Shown here piece by piece: positions 1 to 4,287 of a DNA stretch of 5,028 nt (position 1 is its first letter; every line of letters starts with the position of its first letter). Below the pieces are notes generated by a model that was not told the DNA's origin, searched no databases, and worked only from the letters and a program-made list of their open reading frames with translations. This stretch comes from Clostridium disporicum (lineage in GTDB: Bacteria > Bacillota > Clostridia > Clostridiales > Clostridiaceae). The stretch spans positions 1 to 5,028 of the forward strand of contig NZ_CYZX01000043.1 in NCBI RefSeq assembly GCF_001405015.1, in the 5' to 3' direction. The translations under genes and the position numbers were made by a program.

Positions 1-28
1 AAGTTTTTCATATTATTACTATGCGCAA

Positions 29-58
29 AAAAGGAAGTTCAAATTCGAACTTCCTTTT
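29..58 (+). terminator. Intrinsic terminator of the upstream gene
   Basis: A perfect 12-bp inverted repeat (29-40 pairs with 47-58, core GGAAGTTC/GAACTTCC) with a 6-base loop is followed by a T-rich stretch. The A-run on the left arm and T-run on the right arm make it able to work on both strands. It probably ends a gene lying left of the window and insulates the LCP gene, so that gene would need its own promoter between here and 121. Confidence 0.8.
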
Positions 59-71
59 CTTTATCGGCAAA

Positions 72-90
72 TATCAAATTTTTTTTGATA
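72..90. repeat. Short inverted repeat upstream of the LCP gene
   Basis: TATCAAA (72-78) and TTTGATA (84-90) form a 7-bp inverted repeat around a T5 spacer. It lies between the upstream terminator and the LCP ribosome binding site, where the promoter should be. The right arm contains a -35-like TTGATA (85-90), but I see no -10 hexamer at a normal distance, so I do not call a promoter. It may be a weak operator or chance in AT-rich DNA. Confidence 0.25.
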
Positions 91-138
91 CAGCCCCTTT
101 TATTTGAAAAAAATATCATATAGGAGAGGTGAAAAGAA

Positions 139-1074
139 TTGAAATTATCAAAAGGTAAAAAAATTACACTTTGGGTTATAGGAAGTTTATTAACTATAAT
201 AATAGCAACAGTAGCTACAGGATATATTTATTTAAATAGTTTAATTAATAAGACTGTTGAAGTTCAGGTAAATCAAGAGAATATTGGAATAACTGAAGAG
301 GTTGAAGAAGAGTTATCTAAATATAGCGATACTATAATAAATATAGCTTTATTTGGAATAGATGCAACTGATGGGGGAAGAGGAAGATCTGACTCTATAA
401 TGATAGCTACAATAGATACTCATAATAAAAAATTAAAGCTTACTTCAATTATGAGAGATTCATATGTAAGTATAGAAGGATATGGAAATGATAAAGTAAA
501 TCATGCTTATGCCTTTGGAGGTCCAGAGCTTGCAATAAATACTCTAAATAGAAATTTTAATTTAAATATAACAGAGTTTGCTTCTGTTAACTTTTCAACA
601 TTACCTAAAGTAATAGATTTATTAGGTGGAGTTGAAATAGAGATAATTGATGAAGAAGTATCTCATGTTTCAGGTATCAGTGATCCTGGTATTTATATCT
701 TAACAGGGGAACAAGCACTACAATATTCAAGGATTAGATATGCAAGCGGTGGTGACTATAAGAGAAGTGAGAGGCAAAGAAATATATTAAATTCAGTATT
801 TAAGAAACTGTTAAATATGAATGTGACACAATATCCTTCATTATTAAATGAGATACTGCCTATGGTTGAAACAAATTTAAAATCATCAGATATACTAGAT
901 TTAGGTAATGAAATCATAAAGATGGGAATACCATCAATTGAACAAGAAAGGTTCCCATTAGATGGTTACTGTCAAGGACAAATGATAGGTGGAATATACT
1001 ACTTAGTTTTTGATAAAGAAACAGCAGTAAGCCAATTGCATAATTATATATTTGAAGATACAAAGATATGGTAA
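139..1074 (+). CDS. LytR-CpsA-Psr (LCP) family cell-wall polymer ligase
   Basis: A complete 311-residue protein of the LCP family, whose members transfer polyprenyl-diphosphate-linked glycopolymers (teichoic acid, capsule) to peptidoglycan on the outer face of the membrane. A short basic N-terminus precedes one membrane anchor (about residues 9-32). After a linker, the LCP domain runs from about 65 to 225. Family motifs seen are FGID (72-75), RGRSDS (81-86), SIMRDSYV (103-110), DKVNHAYAFGG (118-128), LLGGVEI (161-167), GEQALQYSRIRY (190-201) and GDYKRSERQRN (205-215). These supply the Asp and Arg residues used for metal and diphosphate binding, so the enzyme looks intact. The start is TTG at 139, chosen because GGAGAGGTG (123-131) sits 7 bases upstream. 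It lacks an N-terminal DNAPPF-type extension and is of compact length. The context of EPS regulators downstream supports a role in attaching that polymer, but teichoic acid attachment is equally possible. Confidence 0.93.
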   Translation: MKLSKGKKITLWVIGSLLTIIIATVATGYIYLNSLINKTVEVQVNQENIGITEEVEEELSKYSDTIINIALFGIDATDGGRGRSDSIMIATIDTHNKKLKLTSIMRDSYVSIEGYGNDKVNHAYAFGGPELAINTLNRNFNLNITEFASVNFSTLPKVIDLLGGVEIEIIDEEVSHVSGISDPGIYILTGEQALQYSRIRYASGGDYKRSERQRNILNSVFKKLLNMNVTQYPSLLNEILPMVETNLKSSDILDLGNEIIKMGIPSIEQERFPLDGYCQGQMIGGIYYLVFDKETAVSQLHNYIFEDTKIW

Positions 1075-1219
1075 TGCTATACACGTCGGGGCCAATTGAT
1101 TAGACATGGCAGGTGCAATTAATTCCAGGTATAAGTTGATTTTTTAGTTTTAAATAGTGATGAATAAAACTAACTTAATATATAAATGAAGTTAAGGATT
1201 AATAAAAAGTGATTTTAAA

Positions 1220-1237
1220 GATATTTACGTAAATGTC
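1220..1237. repeat. 18-bp near-perfect palindrome, possible operator
   Basis: GATATTTACGTAAATGTC is symmetrical except for one position pair (1222/1235), and the central 12 bp ATTTACGTAAAT (1223-1234) is a perfect palindrome. This shape is typical of a dimeric repressor site. It lies about 75 bp upstream of the nearest promoter-like hexamer, too far for simple repression there. It runs into TGTCGAG (1234-1240), one mismatch from the Spo0A box core. The binding protein is unknown. Confidence 0.35.
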
Positions 1238-1308
1238 GAGATATGTTATTATTAATCGTAATTTAATTAAAAACATATTCTATTAAAGTTATATTATCAA
1301 TAATTTGT

Positions 1309-1317
1309 TGATATAAT
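1309..1317 (+). promoter_or_regulatory. Candidate extended -10 promoter for the small gene
   Basis: TGATATAAT matches the extended -10 consensus TGnTATAAT exactly. No good -35 hexamer lies 16-18 bp upstream (the sequence there is TTATAT), which extended -10 promoters can tolerate. Transcription would start near 1324 and give a leader of about 90 bases before the small gene. A second TATAAT at 1338-1343 is an alternative. In DNA this AT-rich, chance matches are common, so confidence is moderate. Confidence 0.45.
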
Positions 1318-1415
1318 TAATATTTACTTTATCTTACTATAATTATTAACTATGTAGAATGTAAAAATTAATCAATTATAAACTTAAAGTTTTATATAAG
1401 GGGGTATCATAAATT

Positions 1416-1652
1416 ATGAATGATAATTTAAAACTTTACAGATGCGTATTTTTAAAAGAAAATAATGAATTTATTATAGGTAAAGATATATTTAATGAAA
1501 AAGTATATCATATTAGAAAATCAGAAGAAACTGAAGGATTTAAAATTGGAACAGATAATTCTTTTTATGCCGAGAAGGAGATGAAAGGAATTCTCTTTAA
1601 GAAGAATATATTAAAAGTAATAAATTATAATAAAGTAATTGAGATGGCTTAA
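1416..1652 (+). CDS. Small protein of unknown function (78 aa)
   Basis: I do not recognise this 78-residue protein. It is rich in Lys, Glu, Asn and Ile, has a single Cys (residue 10), and has no signal peptide or membrane segment, so it is probably cytoplasmic. The alternation of hydrophobic and charged residues (LYRCVFLKENNEFIIG, KVYHIRKSEETEGFKIG) suggests a small beta-rich fold, followed by a KILKV-like basic tail. It is likely real: GGGGG (1400-1404) lies 11 bases before the ATG, a promoter candidate stands upstream, and a strong terminator overlaps its last codons. It is therefore probably a one-gene transcription unit, not part of the polysaccharide operon. A regulatory role next to the EPS genes would be speculation. 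Confidence 0.7.
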   Translation: MNDNLKLYRCVFLKENNEFIIGKDIFNEKVYHIRKSEETEGFKIGTDNSFYAEKEMKGILFKKNILKVINYNKVIEMA

Positions 1653-1680
1653 TTTTCTATAATTGGCCATCTCTTTTTTT
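1641..1680 (+). terminator. Strong intrinsic terminator of the small gene
   Basis: GAGATGGC (1641-1648) pairs perfectly with GCCATCTC (1666-1673). AATT (1651-1654) can add a further helix with AATT (1661-1664). Seven Ts (1674-1680) follow directly. The left arm lies inside the final codons of the 78-aa gene and the stop codon (1650-1652) falls in the loop. It separates that gene from the polysaccharide genes, so the first Wzz-like gene needs its own promoter. Confidence 0.9.
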
Positions 1681-1785
1681 ATTTGTAAAAATGAAATAGG
1701 AAAAAATTATTTATAAAAAATTTTAACAGTGAAAATAATTTATTACTTAAAATTGTTAGAAAATGCAAATTATTTAATTAAGAGA

Positions 1786-1818
1786 TTTCTTTTCAAGAAA
1801 ATAATTTGATGATATAAT
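1786..1818 (+). promoter_or_regulatory. Extended -10 promoter of the first Wzz-like gene
   Basis: TGATATAAT (1810-1818) matches TGnTATAAT exactly. The -35 region is poor (TTTCAA 1791-1796, 16-bp spacer) and is covered by a small inverted repeat TTTCTT/AAGAAA (1786-1791 with 1795-1800) that could be a regulator site. The expected start is near 1825, giving a leader of about 70 bases. The placement after a strong terminator and directly before two Spo0A-like boxes supports a genuine regulated promoter. Confidence 0.6.
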
Positions 1819-1822
1819 CTTT

Positions 1823-1860
1823 TTTGTCGAATAAAGAGGGTTATTTGTCGAATAAACAGG
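1823..1860 (+). promoter_or_regulatory. Two tandem Spo0A boxes (0A boxes)
   Basis: Two direct repeats, TTTGTCGAATAAAGAGG (1823-1839) and TTTGTCGAATAAACAGG (1844-1860), are identical at 16 of 17 positions and offset by exactly 21 bp, two helical turns. Each contains TGTCGAA (1825-1831 and 1846-1852), the consensus core bound by the phosphorylated sporulation regulator Spo0A. They begin at about +1 and +22 relative to the predicted start. In Bacillus subtilis abrB, Spo0A represses from boxes downstream of the start, so repression is the likelier outcome here. Spo0A binding is inferred from the motif alone. The identity extends past the 0A core, so another regulator is not excluded. Confidence 0.65.
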
Positions 1861-1877
1861 AAAAATAAGTGAATTAT

Positions 1878-1885
1878 AGGAATGG
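1878..1885 (+). promoter_or_regulatory. Ribosome binding site that decides the first Wzz-like start
   Basis: AGGAATGG ends 8 bases before ATG 1894 and contains the alternative ATG 1882, which has no usable binding site of its own (AGG lies only 1 base before it). The leader aligns with that of the second Wzz-like gene (AAGTGAATTATAGGAAT here against AAGTGATTATAAGGAAT there), and in that alignment ATG 1894 matches ATG 2907. Confidence 0.5.
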
Positions 1886-1893
1886 ATTATTTT

Positions 1894-2565
1894 ATGGGAG
1901 AGTTGAAGCTAGGAAAAATAATTAACGCTTTAAAAAGTAATTTCAGGTTAATTTTAATTTCTACTCTATCAGTAACTTTAGTATCATCTATAGTTACTTT
2001 TTTCTTTGTTTTGCCTAAATATGAGGCAAGCAGTAAGGTTTATATTGGTAAAGAGAAATTTAAAAATGTATCAACTACTTATAGTAATGATGAAGTTACG
2101 ATGTATCAAAAACTTATTAAAACTTACGCAGAAATAGCTAAGACTAAGAATCTTATGGCTAAGGCTATTAAAAATGTAGGTGAAGACATAACAGTAGCTG
2201 AGGCTTTAAGAAAGGTACAAGTAGTACCAATAGCTGACACGCAGATTTTACAATTCAAATATGTAAGTTCTTCAAGAGAGGAATCTTATAATATGATTTA
2301 TGGATTAACAGAGGAATTTATGAAGCTTTCTAAATCACTTTATCCTAATGGTAATGTGCATATTATAGAACAGCCTAAGGTTCCACAAGGTACAGTAAGC
2401 CCTAACAAAACAATGAATATTGCTATAGGAGCAATATTAGGAATTATGCTAGGAGTTGGCATAGTAATTCTAAAGGAATATATGAATAATAGCTTTAATG
2501 ATAAAGAAGAGATAGAAGAATTTTTACAAGTTTCATGTTTAGGTGTAATTCCTAACTTTGAGTAA
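1894..2565 (+). CDS. Wzz/YveK-type polysaccharide chain-length modulator, first copy
   Basis: A 223-residue membrane protein (227 if started at ATG 1882) of the Wzz/CapA/YveK family, which controls chain length and export of capsule or EPS and activates a separate cytoplasmic tyrosine kinase. From ATG 1894: membrane helix at about 18-40, extracellular part from PKYEASSKVYIG to about 172, second helix at about 174-194, then a cytoplasmic tail ending in LGVIPNFE. The SPNKTMNIAIGAILG stretch before and into helix 2 is the family's proline-rich signature. Two positions differ from the second copy: TVSPNK in place of PVSPNK, and VSCLG in place of IPVLG in the tail that should contact the kinase. 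It is roughly half identical to the 2907-3581 product by eye. It stands alone behind a promoter with two Spo0A-like boxes, and a hairpin element of about 200 bp separates it from the second copy. Confidence 0.88.
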   Translation: MGELKLGKIINALKSNFRLILISTLSVTLVSSIVTFFFVLPKYEASSKVYIGKEKFKNVSTTYSNDEVTMYQKLIKTYAEIAKTKNLMAKAIKNVGEDITVAEALRKVQVVPIADTQILQFKYVSSSREESYNMIYGLTEEFMKLSKSLYPNGNVHIIEQPKVPQGTVSPNKTMNIAIGAILGIMLGVGIVILKEYMNNSFNDKEEIEEFLQVSCLGVIPNFE

Positions 2566-2584
2566 ATAGAATTATCTTAAAATT

Positions 2585-2783
2585 ATATTGATATATCATA
2601 TTACTTCAGCACTAATTCAGTAGCATAAAAATTTCTATTGTTTATTCCATGAAAATTACTAAAGTTTCTGAACTCACTACGTTCAGACAGTAGAAACTTC
2701 TTAACGTAATTTTAATTACATAAACAATGAAATTCTAAATGCCACTTCATGATGTGCATTGCGTAATTATGATATATCAATAT
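2585..2783. mobile_element. MITE-like long inverted-repeat element
   Basis: This 199-bp non-coding stretch folds back on itself along almost its whole length. The ends are a perfect 16-bp inverted repeat (2585-2600 with 2768-2783), continued by TTAC/GTAA past one extra base. Further matching blocks are 2630-2635 with 2729-2734, 2637-2645 with 2720-2728, 2652-2659 with 2706-2713, 2662-2668 with 2693-2699, and a tip TGAAC/GTTCA (2669-2673 with 2681-2685) with a 7-base loop. There is no ORF of note. Terminal inverted repeats and full-length symmetry suit a miniature inverted-repeat transposable element. I see no clear target-site duplication in the flanks. The rest of the 341-bp gap between the two modulator genes is AT-rich leader. 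Transcribed, the element would form a large hairpin and could reduce expression of the genes downstream. Confidence 0.6.
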
Positions 2784-2893
2784 TAAATAGGTAAGATAAC
2801 ATAAATGAGAAATATTGACTACGGCAATTATGAAATTTTCAACTATGTTAAAGAGAGAAAGAGTTGCCTTAATGAGAAGTGATTATAAGGAAT

Positions 2894-2898
2894 AGGAG
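2894..2898 (+). promoter_or_regulatory. Ribosome binding site that decides the second Wzz-like start
   Basis: AGGAG (2894-2898) is 8 bases before ATG 2907. The upstream in-frame GTG (2898-2900) overlaps this site itself and therefore cannot use it, so the protein should start at 2907. Confidence 0.8.
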
Positions 2899-2906
2899 TG
2901 AAGAAA

Positions 2907-3581
2907 ATGGAAGAACATATTATAAGTATTGAAGAAATTTTTGAAGCTTTAAAGAAGCGTTGGAAGATGATAGCTTTAATAACTATTTTGGCTACAGTAG
3001 TATCAGGAATTTTTAGCTTCTTTGTAATAAAACCTGCATATGAGGCAAGTACTAAGGTTTTTATAGGTAAGGAAGAAAGTTCTGAGGAAGGGTATAACAG
3101 TAATGATATAGCTATGTATCAAAAACTTTTAAAGACTTACTCAGAAGCAATAAAAACTAGAGATTTGTTAACTTCAGCAATCAAAGATACAGAATATGAC
3201 GTAACACCAGGGGAGGTAGCTTCAGGCTTAACTGTAACTCCTGTAAGTGATACACAAATACTTCAAATAAAGTATAAAAGCTTAGATCCAGAAGAAGCAG
3301 CAGTAATACTTAAAAGTATAACTACTAATTTCATAAAGACTGCTAAGGAATTAGTTCCTAATGGAAATGTAAGAGTAATAGAAGCTGTTGAAACTCCTAA
3401 AAATCCAGTAAGTCCTAATAAAGTGATGAATATAGCTATAGCTTTTATTTTAGGATTAATGGTAAGCATAGGATTAGTATTCCTTCTTGAATATATGGAC
3501 AATACTTATAAAACTAAAGAGCAATTAGAAAATGAATTAGAAATACCTGTACTTGGTGTTATTCCTAATTTAGAAGATTAA
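2907..3581 (+). CDS. Wzz/YveK-type polysaccharide chain-length modulator, second copy
   Basis: A 224-residue membrane protein of the Wzz/CapA/YveK family, expected to act as the membrane activator of the tyrosine kinase encoded next. Membrane helix 1 is at about 20-42, followed by PAYEASTKVFIGKEE, an extracellular region with DTQILQIKY (115-123), the proline signature TPKNPVSPNK (163-172), helix 2 at about 174-194, and a cytoplasmic tail LEYMDNTYKT...IPVLGVIPNLED. The proline signature and the IPVLGVIP tail are both intact, unlike in the first copy. The kinase gene begins 14 bp after the stop, so the two are almost certainly co-transcribed, and this copy is the more likely kinase partner. Expression may come from the Spo0A-box promoter by read-through of the hairpin element or from an unrecognised nearer promoter. 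Confidence 0.92.
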   Translation: MEEHIISIEEIFEALKKRWKMIALITILATVVSGIFSFFVIKPAYEASTKVFIGKEESSEEGYNSNDIAMYQKLLKTYSEAIKTRDLLTSAIKDTEYDVTPGEVASGLTVTPVSDTQILQIKYKSLDPEEAAVILKSITTNFIKTAKELVPNGNVRVIEAVETPKNPVSPNKVMNIAIAFILGLMVSIGLVFLLEYMDNTYKTKEQLENELEIPVLGVIPNLED

Positions 3582-3595
3582 AAGGGGGAAGGGAA

Positions 3596-4246
3596 ATGTT
3601 TGTAGTTGAAAAACAGCCAAAGTCTATAGCAGCTGAAAGTTATAGAACTCTTAGAACTAATATTCAATATTCTTCTTTTGATAAAGAGTATAGAACTATA
3701 GTAGTTACAAGTTCAGAACTAGGAGAAGGTAAGACTGTAACTTCAGGAAATTTAGCATTAGCATTAGCTCAAGGGGAGAATAAAGTTTTATTAATAGATT
3801 GCGATATGAGAAAGCCTTCAATTCATAAGAATTTTAGGATTTCTAATGAAAGTGGATTATCAGAGTTATTACTTCATAAGAAAACTATGGAAAATATATC
3901 ATGGAAATATAATGATAATTTAACTTTAATACCAGCTGGTAAAGTTCCACCAAATCCTTCAGAAATGCTTGGATCAAGAGTTATGGGAACTTTCTTAGAT
4001 GAAATGAAAAAACATTTTGATTATATAGTGATAGATACTCCACCACTTGGAGCTGTAACAGATGCTCAAGTTCTTTCTACAAAGGTTGACGGTACTATTT
4101 TAGTAGTTAAGGCTGGAAGTACTAAGAAGGATGTTGTTATGAACTCAGTTAATCTTATTAAAAAGGTTAATGGTAATTTAATAGGTACTGTTCTTAATGG
4201 AGTAGAAAAATCTAAGAATAAGTATTACTACTATTATGGAAATTAG
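3596..4246 (+). CDS. CpsD/CapB-type bacterial tyrosine kinase
   Basis: A complete 216-residue cytoplasmic BY-kinase, which uses ATP to autophosphorylate on tyrosines and regulates capsule/EPS assembly together with a Wzz-type membrane activator. Motifs in order: the ring-forming ExxRxxR (E14, R17, R20, in AAESYRTLRTN), Walker A TSSELGEGKT (38-47), Walker A' VLLIDCDMRKPSIH (64-77), NPSEML (120-125), Walker B YIVIDTPP (143-150), and a C-terminal cluster of five successive tyrosines (210-214) for autophosphorylation. The usual Pro before GEGK is Leu here; the catalytic Gly-Lys-Thr is kept. AGGGGG (3583-3588) is 7 bases before the ATG. It is the separate-polypeptide, Firmicute form, with the activator encoded just upstream. 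The partner phosphatase gene (CpsB/YwqE type) is not in the window. An IS3-family element starts about 40 bp downstream. Confidence 0.95.
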   Translation: MFVVEKQPKSIAAESYRTLRTNIQYSSFDKEYRTIVVTSSELGEGKTVTSGNLALALAQGENKVLLIDCDMRKPSIHKNFRISNESGLSELLLHKKTMENISWKYNDNLTLIPAGKVPPNPSEMLGSRVMGTFLDEMKKHFDYIVIDTPPLGAVTDAQVLSTKVDGTILVVKAGSTKKDVVMNSVNLIKKVNGNLIGTVLNGVEKSKNKYYYYYGN

Positions 4247-4265
4247 TAAGTAAAGCTTACTAATT
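4241..4265 (+). terminator. Stem-loop at the end of the kinase gene
   Basis: AATTAGTAAG (4241-4250) pairs perfectly with CTTACTAATT (4256-4265) around a 5-base loop. The kinase stop codon lies in the left arm. The stem is AT-rich and is followed by AATAAAAATATTATT rather than a T-run, so it is a weak terminator at best. It could instead be an RNA 3'-end or processing structure. Confidence 0.4.
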
Positions 4266-4287
4266 AATAAAAATATTATTGGTCTTA

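Larger units (their letters stand above)
1075..1415. other. Intergenic region with a GC-rich island, palindrome and promoter
   Basis: This 341-bp gap has no supportable gene. It begins with a 50-bp island (1081-1130) of 48% GC, far above the surrounding DNA. Imperfect pairing is possible there (TATAC 1078-1082 with GTATA 1129-1133, and AATTG 1094-1098 with CAATT 1116-1120), and TTTTTT follows at 1140-1145. This may be a poor, bulged terminator for the LCP gene. A 9-bp stem (1144-1152 with 1165-1173) has no T-tract after it. The rest is AT-rich and holds the near-palindrome at 1220-1237 and the promoter candidate at 1309-1317. Confidence 0.6.

Noticed and set aside
1144..1173. 9-bp stem TTAGTTTTA/TAAAACTAA as an LCP terminator
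   Set aside because: The stem is nearly all A/T, the loop is 12 bases, and no T-tract follows.
2815..2849. TTGACT as the -35 of a promoter for the second Wzz-like gene
   Set aside because: The only -10-like sequences downstream (AACTAT 2841-2846, TATGTT 2844-2849) are 20-23 bp away, outside the usual spacing.
2830..2895. 21-codon frame (MKFSTMLKRERVALM...) as a leader peptide before the second Wzz-like gene
   Set aside because: There is no ribosome binding site before its ATG and no regulatory codon run. Its stop overlaps the next binding site, but chance is enough to explain it.
2898..2906. GTG 2898 as the start of the second Wzz-like gene
   Set aside because: The GTG overlaps the AGGAG ribosome binding site, which is correctly spaced for ATG 2907.
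3263..3502. 79-codon open frame on the minus strand
   Set aside because: It lies wholly inside the second Wzz-like gene, which has clear family motifs, a ribosome binding site and a tightly linked kinase gene. It is a shadow frame.
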